Assembly (NCBI GenBank): GCA_947502635.1
Contig: CANNAN010000001.1
Span: 620,001 to 684,000 of the forward strand
Reading direction: 5' to 3'
Length of the DNA stretch: 64,000 bases
Source of the DNA: an uncultured Flavobacteriaceae bacterium
GTDB lineage: Bacteria > Bacteroidota > Bacteroidia > Flavobacteriales > Flavobacteriaceae
Shown here: one piece after another, positions 18,364 through 26,617 of the stretch
Layout: the number at the start of each line of letters is the position of its first letter
Position numbering within the stretch: position 1 is the stretch's first letter
Made by a program: the position numbers and the translations under genes
Notes under the pieces: model-generated
Told to the model about the DNA's origin: nothing
Seen by the model: the letters and a program-made list of their open reading frames with translations, nothing else
Database searches by the model: none

Positions 18364-18945
18364 GTGAATGATTATCAAATTTTTAAAAATATGCAAAAGC
18401 ATATTTTATTGGATGAGACTGAAAAAGAATATTTAATTTCTTCACTTAAAATAAGGGCGGTTCTCAAAAAAGAATTTATTCTAAAGCAGGGACAAACCTG
18501 TAAAAAACTATATTTTGTTGAGTCTGGTAGTTTAAGGGCTTTTCATATTAACTCTGAAGGTAAGGAGTCTACGATAATGTTTGCTGTTCAGGATTGGTGG
18601 ATAACAGATATGAATTGTTTTGTAAACCAAAAACCAGCTATGCTATTCATAGAAGCTCTTGAAGATAGTAAAGTATTAGAATTGGATTTTGATTTACTAG
18701 AAACACTTTACCAAAAATCGTCAAAATTTGAGCGTTTTTTTAGAATCCTCTTCCAAAATGCATATATAAGGGAGCAGCTTAGAGCACTTAATAATATTTC
18801 ATGTTCAACCGAGGAAAGGTATAAGCAATTTGTGCAAAAATACCCTGTAATAGTTGAGAAAGTAACTCAGAAACAAATAGCTTCTTATCTTGGAGTAACC
18901 CCAGAATTTTTAAGCTTAATAAAAAAAGAAATAGTAGAGTCTTAA
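18364..18945 (+). CDS. Crp/Fnr-family transcriptional regulator
   Basis: 193-residue regulator starting at GTG 18364. Residues about 35-120 form a cyclic-nucleotide-binding-type beta-roll (FILKQGQTCKKLYFVESGSL, then EGKESTIMF). The C-terminal 35 residues hold a short helix-turn-helix (QKQIASYLGVTPEFLSLIKKE), the form common in Bacteroidetes Crp/Fnr proteins. No Cys cluster suggestive of an FNR-type iron-sulfur centre is visible, so direct oxygen sensing is unlikely. It is a possible but unproven regulator of the pflB site 10 kb away. A DUF4406/Nudix pair follows on the same strand 56 bp later. Confidence 0.88.
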   Translation: MNDYQIFKNMQKHILLDETEKEYLISSLKIRAVLKKEFILKQGQTCKKLYFVESGSLRAFHINSEGKESTIMFAVQDWWITDMNCFVNQKPAMLFIEALEDSKVLELDFDLLETLYQKSSKFERFFRILFQNAYIREQLRALNNISCSTEERYKQFVQKYPVIVEKVTQKQIASYLGVTPEFLSLIKKEIVES

Positions 18946-19001
18946 AGTATCTTAATTTTTAAGCAATTATAATTTGCGTTCTTTACAAGAAAATAAATAT
19001 A

Positions 19002-19361
19002 ATGATGCTAATTTTAATTGCAGGACCTTATCGAAGTGGAACCAATAACGACCCTAAACTCATTGAAAAAAATATGGATAAATTGGAAGCTGCTTCGCTC
19101 CCTATTTTTCGCAAAGGACATATTCCAATGATTGGTGAGTGGGTTGCAAACCCACTAATACAGCTTACAGGTTCTAAAGAAATAGGTGATGAGGTATTTA
19201 ATGAAATCCAGTACCCAACTGCGCATAGATTATTAACTAAGTGTGATGCTATTTTAAGAATAGAAGGAGAATCAAAAGGAGCAGATCAAGATATTGAGAT
19301 AGCTAAAAAATTAGGATTAAAGGTTTTTTATGATTTGAATGATATTCCAGATGCAGAATAA
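19002..19361 (+). CDS. DUF4406-like / nucleoside 2-deoxyribosyltransferase-like protein
   Basis: 119 residues. Starts [12 protein letters not shown], then [24 protein letters not shown], the pattern of DUF4406 and nucleoside deoxyribosyltransferase-like folds, where the first strand and the Gly-Pro-Tyr loop bind the nucleotide. The later [24 protein letters not shown] matches the same fold (a patch where the nucleophilic Glu or Asp lies in true transferases). The 3' end overlaps the Nudix gene by 23 bp, so the two are surely translated together. A nucleotide salvage or sanitation role is inferred. Confidence 0.75.
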   Translation: MMLILIAGPYRSGTNNDPKLIEKNMDKLEAASLPIFRKGHIPMIGEWVANPLIQLTGSKEIGDEVFNEIQYPTAHRLLTKCDAILRIEGESKGADQDIEIAKKLGLKVFYDLNDIPDAE

Positions 19362-19932
19362 TAAAGTACGAAATATAAAGACGGAGGTCCTTTCGGACAA
19401 TTGGTATACGCTTAAAAAAGTCACTTTTGAATATCTAAAGAAAGATGGAAGATGGGAAACTCAAAGCAGGGAGACTTATGACAGAGGAAATGGAGCTACA
19501 ATTCTTTTATATAATAGAGAAAATAGAACGGTAATTCTAATAAGGCAGTTTCGTATGCCAACTTATGTAAATGGTAACGATTCTGGGATGCTTATAGAAT
19601 CTTGTGCAGGTTTATTAGATCAAGACAATGCGGAAGATTGTATCAAAAGAGAAACAGAAGAAGAAACAGGATATAAAATTTCCTCTGTTGAAAAGGTTTT
19701 TGAAGCTTATATGTCTCCAGGTTCTGTTACAGAAATTGTATATTTTTTCATTGCAGCGTATTCCAAGTCTATGAAAAAAGGTAGCGGAGGAGGATTAGAT
19801 GATGAGCAAGAAGATATTGAGGTTTTAGAATTGAAAATAGATGATGCTATTCAGATGGTTGAAAATGGTGACATTAAGGATGGTAAAACGATAATGCTTC
19901 TTCAATATATTCAACTAAAAAATATATTATAA
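19339..19932 (+). CDS. nudK: Nudix hydrolase, NudK/GDP-mannose pyrophosphatase-like
   Basis: 197 residues at ATG 19339; a second ATG at 19351 would shorten it by four. The Nudix box is at about 89-111: [21 protein letters not shown], fitting GX5EX7REUXEEXGU with the catalytic Glu pair in REXXEE. The N-terminal [11 protein letters not shown] with [13 protein letters not shown], and the later [17 protein letters not shown], are typical of NudK/ADP-ribose pyrophosphatase-type enzymes that cleave nucleoside-diphosphate sugars. It overlaps the upstream DUF4406-like gene by 23 bp. The exact substrate cannot be read from sequence. Confidence 0.85.
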   Translation: MIFQMQNNKVRNIKTEVLSDNWYTLKKVTFEYLKKDGRWETQSRETYDRGNGATILLYNRENRTVILIRQFRMPTYVNGNDSGMLIESCAGLLDQDNAEDCIKRETEEETGYKISSVEKVFEAYMSPGSVTEIVYFFIAAYSKSMKKGSGGGLDDEQEDIEVLELKIDDAIQMVENGDIKDGKTIMLLQYIQLKNIL

Positions 19933-19971
19933 ATACTTTATTTAATTGGTATTAAACCCAAATTTATACAT

Positions 19972-19996
19972 AAAAAAAGCAAACCATTTGGTTTGC
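19972..19996 (-). terminator. Terminator of the DUF6934-like / small-ORF pair
   Basis: Perfect 8-bp self-complementary GCAAACCA/TGGTTTGC at 19979-19996 followed on the minus strand by seven T. It supports a minus-strand transcript ending here. Confidence 0.7.
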
Positions 19997-20033
19997 GCTT
20001 GTCTCGTTATTTTATATATTATAAGTAGTTATC

Positions 20034-20204
20034 TTAAATAGGAAGTGATTTTATACTACTTAATGTTTTTTTTGCTAATTCTATTTTTTCGGGAAATAAT
20101 TCTTTTCCTTTAATATCTTTGGCTATACTTGATATTCTTTCTTTTGTCGTTTTTGACATGGAAAGCACTTTTGTAGCTTTTAATATTTGTTTTTTCCGTT
20201 CCAT
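20034..20204 (-). CDS. Small basic protein, 56 residues, unknown
   Basis: Found by hand: ATG 20204 to TAA 20034, beginning MERKKQILKATKVLSMSK. The product is Lys-rich and predicted helical, with no signal peptide. It follows the DUF6934-like gene by 26 bp on the same strand and is followed by a good terminator, so it is probably the second gene of that transcript. The size and position recall the small partner of a toxin-antitoxin-like pair, but no family is recognised. Confidence 0.5.
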   Translation of the reverse strand: MERKKQILKATKVLSMSKTTKERISSIAKDIKGKELFPEKIELAKKTLSSIKSLPI

Positions 20205-20230
20205 AATATTATTTACTATACAAATTTAGT

Positions 20231-20773
20231 TTATTTTTTCTTAAAAACCAAAATGCCAATATATTCGTTTTTAGGTATATATTGTGATAAAGTGGCTTTT
20301 TTTTCATTTGATAATCCAAAAAAGATGTACTCTTTGCTTAATGCTACAAAATTTTTATTTACATAGTATCTGTAAGTTTTAATTCTTCTATTAAAGTTTT
20401 TACAGATATCTTCACAATTCTTTTTACAATTAGTTTCGCAAAGTATTTTAAATTTATCGGCACTGTCACTCCCTTGAACCCAAATAGCAGCATCTTCATT
20501 TTCTTTAAAGAACTCAGGAATAGTATTAAGAACAGTACTAAATACTTTTCTCATATCCCCATTATTGCTATTTGAATCATCAAAAATATTGCCATTTTCT
20601 TCGTTGTAGTCTCCAAATCCTAAATTATAGACTACTTTTCCATCTCTTTTGGCAACTGGGGTATATTCAATAGCTTTAATTATTGATTTATGACCTTTAC
20701 TTTCAAATAAATACTGGATTTTTCGTGTTTTAGATTTGAGTAGTTCGGTTTTATAAGCAGGTATGTTGTTCAA
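20231..20773 (-). CDS. DUF6934-like protein of unknown function
   Basis: 180 residues, cytoplasmic. The sequence YNLGFGDYNEENGNIFDDSNSNNGD and the later IWVQGSDSADKF match my memory of the DUF6934 family of Bacteroidetes, often annotated hypothetical and often next to a small gene. A Cys-rich stretch (CETNCKKNCEDIC, about residues 118-130) is unusual for the family and could bind a metal. It stands alone with the 56-residue ORF at 20034, between the Nudix gene (other strand) and the fructosamine-kinase-like gene. No activity is known to me. Confidence 0.65.
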   Translation of the reverse strand: MNNIPAYKTELLKSKTRKIQYLFESKGHKSIIKAIEYTPVAKRDGKVVYNLGFGDYNEENGNIFDDSNSNNGDMRKVFSTVLNTIPEFFKENEDAAIWVQGSDSADKFKILCETNCKKNCEDICKNFNRRIKTYRYYVNKNFVALSKEYIFFGLSNEKKATLSQYIPKNEYIGILVFKKK

Positions 20774-20852
20774 TATCTATAACTTTTATACTCAAAGGTA
20801 ATACTTTTCATATGAATTAATAATTTAGATTGGTGTTAGATATGGCAGAACT

Positions 20853-21713
20853 TTAAAAGTATTTTTTTAAGATGGAATTCACAGAACCATAATAAGAACG
20901 ACCGAATAAATTTAAATGTACCAAGAGATAATACAACTGATAAATTTCTATTCTTGCTAAGGTGTTTTTGTCATTTTTAAAATGCGCATTATAGGCATCA
21001 TAAAACGATGAATCAAAGCCACCAAACAATTTAGTCATGGCAATATCAACTTCATTATGACCATAATAAACAGCAGGATCGATAAGGTAAGGTGAGCCAT
21101 CATTAGAGATGAGGTAATTACCGCTCCATAAATCACCGTGTAATAAAGCAGGTTTTATATCTGTAAATAAGATTATTAAGGTGTCTTCTATTTTTTGTAC
21201 AGGAGGACATTCATTTTTAGAAAGCAATTGTTTTTGTTCTGCTAGTTTTAGTTGTGATAATAAACGTTCTTTAGTATAAAAATCTACCCAATTTGTATTT
21301 GGTTTATTGTTTTGATGTAAGCGACCAATAAAGTTATCTTGTTTTAAACCAAAATGTTTAGAAGTACATGTATGTAATAGAGCTAGTTGCTGCCCTAAAT
21401 TCTTGAAATCTGCAGGAGTAGGAAGTTTACTTTCAATAAACGCCATCAATAGAAAAGCGGCACCTTCAAAAGTATCACAAGCTAAAACTTTTGGTGTTTT
21501 TATGGTGTTTGTCTCGCTAATCAATTGCAACCCATAAGTTTCTGCTTGAAACATTTTTAAGGCATTAGAATCCTCATTATATTTTAAGAAGTAGGGATTA
21601 TTTGGCGTATCAATTCTATAAGCCTTTGAGATATCTCCACCATGAACCTTAGAAACACCTGTTATAGATTCGTTTAGAATCTTTGATAGATATATTTTTA
21701 AATCATTATTCAT
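20853..21713 (-). CDS. Fructosamine kinase-family protein
   Basis: 286-residue kinase of the fructosamine/ketosamine-3-kinase family, which phosphorylates sugar adducts on protein amino groups so that they detach. The phosphotransferase loop LLHGDLWSGN (about 190-199) gives the catalytic Asp, and LIDPAVYYGHNEVDIAM is the metal-binding DPA segment (the family usually reads DPAxYYGHRExDLAM). The N-terminal VHGGDISKAYRI is the nucleotide loop. The length matches the family. No signal peptide. The gene is followed on the minus strand by the DUF6934-like gene 79 bp away. Confidence 0.9.
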   Translation of the reverse strand: MNNDLKIYLSKILNESITGVSKVHGGDISKAYRIDTPNNPYFLKYNEDSNALKMFQAETYGLQLISETNTIKTPKVLACDTFEGAAFLLMAFIESKLPTPADFKNLGQQLALLHTCTSKHFGLKQDNFIGRLHQNNKPNTNWVDFYTKERLLSQLKLAEQKQLLSKNECPPVQKIEDTLIILFTDIKPALLHGDLWSGNYLISNDGSPYLIDPAVYYGHNEVDIAMTKLFGGFDSSFYDAYNAHFKNDKNTLARIEIYQLYYLLVHLNLFGRSYYGSVNSILKKYF

Positions 21714-21776
21714 GATTTAAAAATAAGAAAGAACAATGATAATTGATTTAAAAAGTATGTATGATTCAGCTAGTAT

Positions 21777-22991
21777 TTAAGCATTTTTCTCCAAAAGTGC
21801 CATATAAAACCCATCAAAACCAGATTTATGGGACAATACTTTATTATCTTTAATAAGTGTGAAATTAGTACCTGCTTCCGATTTTAAGAAGGTTTTTACC
21901 TGTTCTTGATTTTCAGATGGTAATACAGAACAAGTCGCATATACTAATTGCCCACCAGCTTTAACCATTCTGGAATATTGCTGTAAGATTTCTTGTTGCG
22001 TTTTCTTTATTTTTTCAATAAAATCGGGTTGTAATTTCCATTTAGCATCTGGATTACGTCGCAATACTCCAAGTCCTGAACAAGGTGCATCAATTAAGAC
22101 GCGGTCTGCTTTATCATAAAGTTTTTTGATGACTTTAGTAGATTCAATAACTCTATTTTCAATATTATGTGCGCCATTTCGTTTGGCACGTCGCTTTAAT
22201 TCGTTCAATTTATTGCCGTAAATATCCATGGCAATAACTTGACCTTTATTTTCCATCAAAGAAGCGATGTGAAGGGTTTTTCCGCCTGCACCCGCACAGG
22301 TATCAACGACCCGCATACCTGGTTTTACATTTAAAAACTCTGCTACTAATTGTGATGATGCATCTTGAACTTCAAAAAATCCCTTTTTAAAAGCATCGGT
22401 GCTAAAAACATTAGCACGTTCTTTAAGTTTTAAAGCACTTGGGTAATTAGGAATGAATTCTGTTTCTATGTCTAAATCAAATAATTCGGCTTGTAATTTC
22501 TCTTTAGTAGTTTTAAGTGTATTTACTCTTAAAATAACATCAGCTTGCAGGTTTAAAGCTTCTATTTCTTTAGTCCAAACAGTAGCTCCTAATTCTTTTT
22601 CACCTATAGTATCTATCCAATCAGGAATGGATTCTTTAAATTTTCTAATTTTAGAAAGCTCATCAAAGCGTCCTTTTATTTTACGAGTTGGTGTCCCTTC
22701 AAAATATTTCCAATCGGGTAATTTTATACCTTTTAGAGTCGCCCAAACGGCAAACATACGCCATAAGTTTTCTCTGTCAAATGGTTCTTTTACTTCAGCA
22801 ATTTCAGCATACAAACGCTTCCAGCGTACAATGTCGTATGTGGTTTCAGCAACAAAAGCTCTATCTCTAGCTCCCCAACGTTTATCTCTTTTTAATAGTT
22901 GTTGAATGACTTTATCGGCATATTTACCTTCATTAAAAATTAAGGTTAATCCGTCTATAACAGAAAAGCAAAGGTTTCTATGTAATCGCAT
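21777..22991 (-). CDS. RsmB/NOP-family RNA (cytosine-C5) methyltransferase
   Basis: 404-residue SAM-dependent m5C methyltransferase, most likely acting on 16S rRNA. Residues 1-130 form a NusB-like N-terminal part. The SAM loop is DTCAGAGGKT (about 228-237). Motif IV is DAPCSGLGVLRRNP and motif VI is YATCSVLPSENQ; the Cys in DAPCS and TCS are the two catalytic Cys of this family. It is shorter than E. coli RsmB (429), so I do not assign the exact target. It diverges from the ECF sigma gene 140 bp away. Confidence 0.9.
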   Translation of the reverse strand: MRLHRNLCFSVIDGLTLIFNEGKYADKVIQQLLKRDKRWGARDRAFVAETTYDIVRWKRLYAEIAEVKEPFDRENLWRMFAVWATLKGIKLPDWKYFEGTPTRKIKGRFDELSKIRKFKESIPDWIDTIGEKELGATVWTKEIEALNLQADVILRVNTLKTTKEKLQAELFDLDIETEFIPNYPSALKLKERANVFSTDAFKKGFFEVQDASSQLVAEFLNVKPGMRVVDTCAGAGGKTLHIASLMENKGQVIAMDIYGNKLNELKRRAKRNGAHNIENRVIESTKVIKKLYDKADRVLIDAPCSGLGVLRRNPDAKWKLQPDFIEKIKKTQQEILQQYSRMVKAGGQLVYATCSVLPSENQEQVKTFLKSEAGTNFTLIKDNKVLSHKSGFDGFYMALLEKNA

Positions 22992-23131
22992 TTTAGTTCT
23001 CAGTGGTGTTCATTATTTAGTAAGCAATTGTAAGGCTAAACTAAAGTTGAACGATTTAAAATTAATAAGGCTGCAAAGTTACGTTTAATTCAGCAATTAA
23101 TTTCCTAATTTGTGCGCATTAAAAGACACAC

Positions 23132-23710
23132 TTGACTGAGCAAAATTTTATCGATGATTTAAATGCAGGAAAACAATCCGCTTACAGTAAGTTGATTGAT
23201 GACTTTCAGGATAAAGTATTTGCTACTTGTATCTCATTTGTGCCCAATAAGGAAGATGCTGAAGATATTGCTCAGGATGTTTTTGTAGAGGTTTTTAATT
23301 CTATTCATAAATTTAAAGGAAATTCTAAGTTATCAACCTGGATATATCGTATTGCAACTAATAAGTGTTTAGAATTTATAAGAAAAAAGAATACTAAAAA
23401 ACGTTTTGCTTTTTTACAATCTATAATGGGTAATGACATTCCGATGGATAAAAGTAAATATTTTACAGAGATGAATCATCCAGGGATTATTTTAGAGAAT
23501 AAGGAAAAAAGTGAAACTTTATTTCTTGCCATTAATCAGTTGTCCGAAGAGCAGAGAACAGTATTTACGCTTAGTAAGATAGATGGTATGAGTAATAAAG
23601 AGATAGGAGAAATTATTAAGAAAAGTGTGTCTTCGGTAGAATCTTTAATGTTTAGGGCGAAGAAAAATTTACGAGAATTATTAGAGAATTTTTATAAAAA
23701 TGAAAACTAG
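23132..23710 (+). CDS. RNA polymerase ECF sigma factor
   Basis: 192-residue group 4 sigma factor. Region 2 is about 20-90 (PNKEDAEDIAQDVFVEVFNSIHKFKGNSKLSTWIYRIATNKCLEF) and region 4 about 125-185 (SKIDGMSNKEIGEIIKKSVSSVES). It starts at TTG 23132; an in-frame stop lies four codons upstream and no ATG is available. The next two genes, a small membrane protein and a Spy/CnrX-like protein, complete an ECF / anti-sigma / sensor cassette. The ECF-type motif is not upstream of this gene but at 23713, immediately after its stop, ahead of the anti-sigma candidate. The sigma factor would thus raise expression of its own inhibitor. Confidence 0.93.
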   Translation: MTEQNFIDDLNAGKQSAYSKLIDDFQDKVFATCISFVPNKEDAEDIAQDVFVEVFNSIHKFKGNSKLSTWIYRIATNKCLEFIRKKNTKKRFAFLQSIMGNDIPMDKSKYFTEMNHPGIILENKEKSETLFLAINQLSEEQRTVFTLSKIDGMSNKEIGEIIKKSVSSVESLMFRAKKNLRELLENFYKNEN

Positions 23711-23712
23711 CG

Positions 23713-23739
23713 CAAGTTTTTAAAAGTTATGGCATCTAA
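23713..23739 (+). promoter_or_regulatory. ECF-type promoter A (CAAG-N16-CATCTAA)
   Basis: CAAG at 23713, 16-base spacer, CATCTAA at 23733. It is 11 bp upstream of the anti-sigma candidate start. It shares both boxes and the spacing with 24680 and 26566. The -10-like CATCTA is close to the CGTCTA of classical ECF promoters. Confidence 0.7.
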
Positions 23740-23750
23740 CAATATACAAA

Positions 23751-24062
23751 ATGGAAACGAATAGAAATATAAAAAATAAGATTGAAGATACTTTGAATGC
23801 CATGGATGCTATTCAGGAAGTAAAAGTATCGCCTTTTTTTAAAGATAAAGCTATGCAAAGATTGTTTGCAGAAAAAGAGGAAGCACCATTAATCAGGTCT
23901 TGGTTTTCTCCTAAGCTACAATTGGCAACTTTGGTCTGCTTTGTTGTTTTAAATGTTTTAGCATTTACACAACTAAACTCTAATGAATATGATAATAATA
24001 TTAACGAGTTTGCAGAAACATATGGTTTGTCTTCAGGTTCTGATGCCTCATTGTTTAATTAA
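23751..24062 (+). CDS. Small single-TM protein, anti-sigma factor candidate
   Basis: 103 residues. The N-terminal half is cytoplasmic (METNRNIKNKIEDTLNAMDAIQEV), with VSPFFKDKAMQRLF near 26-39. One TM helix lies near 55-72 (LATLVCFVVLNVLAFTQL) and a 30-residue periplasmic tail follows. Size and topology match CnrY-type anti-sigma proteins that hold an ECF factor at the membrane. It is between the sigma gene and a Spy/CnrX-like gene, and has its own ECF-type promoter at 23713. The anti-sigma role is inferred from position and topology only. Confidence 0.75.
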   Translation: METNRNIKNKIEDTLNAMDAIQEVKVSPFFKDKAMQRLFAEKEEAPLIRSWFSPKLQLATLVCFVVLNVLAFTQLNSNEYDNNINEFAETYGLSSGSDASLFN

Positions 24063-24072
24063 ATAAAGCATT

Positions 24073-24588
24073 ATGAAAAAAAACATACTCTTATATGTCT
24101 TATTACTGTTTTTAATAGTAGTTAATGGCTTTTTTCTATTTAATTATTTAGGAGGTTCTAATGATACAAAAAACAAGGATAGACCCCAAGGAAAAGGGCC
24201 TGCGAGTTTTATTGTTAAAGAATTGGACTTTAGTGATGACCAAATGTTTCAATTTGAAGACTTAAGTAGAGAACACCATCATGAAATGAGACGTATTGGT
24301 AGAGATATTAAAGTATTAAAAGATGCTTTGTTTAATAAATTAGCGGACGTTTCATTAAATGAAAATTCAATAGACTCTATTACGACCCTAATAGGTGAAA
24401 GAGTAAAAGAAAGAGATATAGAAGCTTTCTATCATTTCAAGGATATTCAAAAATTATGCAATGCTCAACAAAAAGAAAAGTTTAAAAGCATAATTAATGA
24501 TGCACTTCACAAAGCAGGTAGAAAAGAACAAAGACCACATTTAAGAAATGGTGAAGGGGAACATAGACCGCCGCCGCCAAGGCATTAA
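24073..24588 (+). CDS. Spy/CnrX-like periplasmic metal-sensor protein
   Basis: 171 residues. An N-terminal membrane anchor (ILLYVLLLFLIVVNGFFLFNYL) is followed by a periplasmic helical domain. LDFSDDQMFQFEDLSREHHHEMRRI is the LTxxQ-like heavy-metal-resistance pattern of Spy, CpxP and CnrX; REHHHEM could bind a metal. The C-terminus is rich in His, Arg and Pro (EGEHRPPPPRH). The start is 10 bp after the small TM protein, in the same transcript from promoter 23713. The order ECF-TM protein-CnrX-like equals the Cnr metal-sensing unit of Cupriavidus. Metal sensing is inferred. Confidence 0.75.
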   Translation: MKKNILLYVLLLFLIVVNGFFLFNYLGGSNDTKNKDRPQGKGPASFIVKELDFSDDQMFQFEDLSREHHHEMRRIGRDIKVLKDALFNKLADVSLNENSIDSITTLIGERVKERDIEAFYHFKDIQKLCNAQQKEKFKSIINDALHKAGRKEQRPHLRNGEGEHRPPPPRH

Positions 24589-24608
24589 TAAATCTTAATT
24601 TATATACT

Positions 24609-24639
24609 AAAGGCTTTCATGAAAATGAAAGCTTTTTTT
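24609..24639 (+). terminator. Terminator of the anti-sigma/sensor unit
   Basis: GCTTTCAT pairs perfectly with ATGAAAGC around a GAAA tetraloop (24613-24632), followed by seven T. It separates promoter A's transcript from promoter B. Confidence 0.8.
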
Positions 24640-24679
24640 GTGCAAATCATAAATATTTCTTAAAAAGCAGATTGCCTCA

Positions 24680-24706
24680 CAAGTTTTTTTAATTCATGAC
24701 ATCTAA
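24680..24706 (+). promoter_or_regulatory. ECF-type promoter B (CAAG-N16-CATCTAA)
   Basis: CAAG at 24680, 16-base spacer, CATCTAA at 24700, 27 bp upstream of the EF-hand gene. Same motif and spacing as at 23713 and 26566. Confidence 0.7.
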
Positions 24707-24733
24707 AATATTAAACATAAAAATATTATAGAT

Positions 24734-25030
24734 ATGAAACTAAATAGATTAAAAACAGCAGTGTTATTTTTTGGAACGGTATTATTTATTTCTTCCAGTT
24801 TGTTTGGACAAAATAAGCACCAAAATCCCGAAAAGCCTCCAACAATAGAAAAATTATTTAAAGATCTTGATGGAAATGAGGATGGTAAACTTTCAAAGAA
24901 AGAAATTAAAGGACCATTAAAAGATCATTTTGATGAAATAGATACAAATGAAGATGGTTTTTTGACAAAGGAAGAATTAGAAAAAGCACCTAAACCAAAA
25001 GAAAGAAAACCCCAGAAAGAAATGAACTAA
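24734..25030 (+). CDS. Exported EF-hand protein
   Basis: 98 residues with a signal peptide (VLFFGTVLFISSSLFG) and two EF-hands: DLDGNEDGKLSKKE (about 45-58) and DTNEDGFLTKEE (about 70-82), each with the Asp/Asn-x-Asp-Gly calcium-type loop. The C-terminus is Lys/Glu/Pro-rich. It is first in the transcript from ECF-type promoter B and followed by the CotH-like gene 16 bp later. A periplasmic divalent-metal (Ca or similar) ligand is expected. No Pro at loop position 2 is seen, so a lanthanide role as in lanmodulin is not indicated. Confidence 0.85.
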   Translation: MKLNRLKTAVLFFGTVLFISSSLFGQNKHQNPEKPPTIEKLFKDLDGNEDGKLSKKEIKGPLKDHFDEIDTNEDGFLTKEELEKAPKPKERKPQKEMN

Positions 25031-25046
25031 TCTAAAATTAAATATT

Positions 25047-26471
25047 ATGAAAAATAAAAATAGTAAAATATATATTAAAGCCATTTTGTTAATAATTACT
25101 GTTGTATTTCTTGTTGCTTGTAATAGTAATGATGATACGACTGATGTTTTAGAAGAGACCAATGAAGTCATAGTTGATGATACCGAGTTTGTTGCGACAG
25201 ATTGGACAACAGAAACACATACAAAAGATGTAGATCCAAATTTTGATGAAGTATTTGAGGACAATACAGTAAAAAGATTAGATATTGTAATTACAGCGGC
25301 ACGTTGGCAAAGTATGTTAGATGATATGACGGCATCTTATGGTGTTTTTGGTTCTGGAGGTGGACCAGGAGGTGGATTAATTGACTCGGATGATAACCCT
25401 ATTTTTGTGCCGGCAGAAGTTTTTTATGATGGAATAGAATGGTATCGTGTGGGGGTTCGGTTTAAAGGAAATTCCAGCTTGCAATCAAGTTGGAGAAATG
25501 GTATTTTAAAATTGTCTTTTAAATTAGATTTTGATGAATTTGAAGACGACTATCCACAAATAGATAATCAACGTTTTTATGGGTTTAAAAAGTTAAGTCT
25601 TAAAAATAACTATGATGATAAATCCATGTTAAGAGAAAAAGTTGCTGGCGATGTATTTAGAAATGCTGGGTTAGTAGGTTCTCATACTGCTTTTTATACG
25701 CTTTATGTAGATCATGGTGACGGACCTGTTTATTTTGGTTTGTATACTATGGTTGAGGAGGTTGACGATACTGTTTTAGATACACAGTTTTCTGATGATG
25801 ATGGTAATTTATATAAACCAGATGGCGATGCTGCTAGTTTTGCTGAGGGCTCTTTTGATGAAGATGAATATGTAAAGAAAACGAATGAAGATGATGCTGA
25901 TTTTTCTGATGTTCAAAGCCTGCTTAGTATTTTACACGATGATACCAGAATAACAGACGTCGCAGCTTGGAGAGCAAATTTAGAAACTGTTTTTGATACA
26001 GATGTGTTTTTAAAATATTTGGCAGTTAATACAGTCATTCAAAATTGGGATACTTATGGAAAGATGACACATAATTATTTTTTATATAATAATCCTGATA
26101 CAAATAAATTAACATGGATTCCATGGGATAATAACGAAGCACTTCAAGATGGAAAACAAGGCGGCTCGTTATCTTTAGATTTTTCAGGATTAAATGCATC
26201 AAATTGGCCATTAATAGGGTATTTATATAATGACGAAGTATATAAAGCAAAATATGAAACTTATGTTCAGGAAGTTGTAGACGGATCATTTAATACAGGT
26301 ACAATATCTGCATTATATACAACTTATTCTTCTTTAATAGAGCCCTATGCAACTTCTGAAGTTTCAGGTTATAGCTTTTTAAATTCTAGTGGCGATTTTA
26401 TAACAGCGGTAAATCAGTTAAAAAGTCATGTTTCAGAAAGAGCATCGGCAGTGAATAATTATTTAGATTGA
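25047..26471 (+). CDS. CotH-family kinase-like lipoprotein
   Basis: 474 residues with a lipoprotein signal (VVFLVACNSNDD, Cys about 25). The CotH fold signs are VRFKGNSSLQSSWRNGILKLSFKLDF, where the Arg-Lys-Gly-Asn-Ser patch marks the family, KLSLKNNYDDKSMLREKVAGDVF, and the distal WIPWDNNEA. In Bacillus, CotH phosphorylates spore-coat proteins; in Bacteroidetes the target is unknown. It is in the transcript from ECF-type promoter B and ends at a hairpin at 26511. A loop of Gly-Gly (GSGGGPGGG) is present near residue 105. Confidence 0.85.
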   Translation: MKNKNSKIYIKAILLIITVVFLVACNSNDDTTDVLEETNEVIVDDTEFVATDWTTETHTKDVDPNFDEVFEDNTVKRLDIVITAARWQSMLDDMTASYGVFGSGGGPGGGLIDSDDNPIFVPAEVFYDGIEWYRVGVRFKGNSSLQSSWRNGILKLSFKLDFDEFEDDYPQIDNQRFYGFKKLSLKNNYDDKSMLREKVAGDVFRNAGLVGSHTAFYTLYVDHGDGPVYFGLYTMVEEVDDTVLDTQFSDDDGNLYKPDGDAASFAEGSFDEDEYVKKTNEDDADFSDVQSLLSILHDDTRITDVAAWRANLETVFDTDVFLKYLAVNTVIQNWDTYGKMTHNYFLYNNPDTNKLTWIPWDNNEALQDGKQGGSLSLDFSGLNASNWPLIGYLYNDEVYKAKYETYVQEVVDGSFNTGTISALYTTYSSLIEPYATSEVSGYSFLNSSGDFITAVNQLKSHVSERASAVNNYLD

Positions 26472-26510
26472 AAGTTATATTATAAGAATTTTAATCTGAT
26501 TAGCTTTTTT

Positions 26511-26543
26511 AAGCTCCATGATTGTACATTATGGAGCTTTTTT
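26511..26543 (+). terminator. Terminator of the EF-hand/CotH unit
   Basis: AAGCTCCAT pairs with ATGGAGCTT around an 11-nt loop, followed by T residues. It separates promoter B's transcript from promoter C. Confidence 0.8.
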
Positions 26544-26565
26544 GAAAAAAAAATGAAATTTCGCG

Positions 26566-26592
26566 CAAGGTTTTTAAATGTAACGCATCTAA
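26566..26592 (+). promoter_or_regulatory. ECF-type promoter C (CAAG-N16-CATCTAA)
   Basis: CAAG at 26566, 16-base spacer, CATCTAA at 26586, 25 bp upstream of the small membrane peptide at 26618. Also preceded by a GCG as at promoter A. Confidence 0.7.
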
Positions 26593-26617
26593 AAAAGCAA
26601 ACCTTCAAATAAAACAA

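Noticed and set aside
22453-22905. 150-codon plus-strand frame inside the RsmB/NOP methyltransferase
   Set aside because: Long but antisense; no start context, motif or neighbour supports it.
23751-24062. FecR-type anti-sigma factor
   Set aside because: Too short, and no FecR or zinc anti-sigma motif; kept only as an anti-sigma candidate by position.
24734-25030. Lanmodulin-like lanthanide EF-hand protein
   Set aside because: The loops lack Pro at position 2 and there are only two EF-hands.
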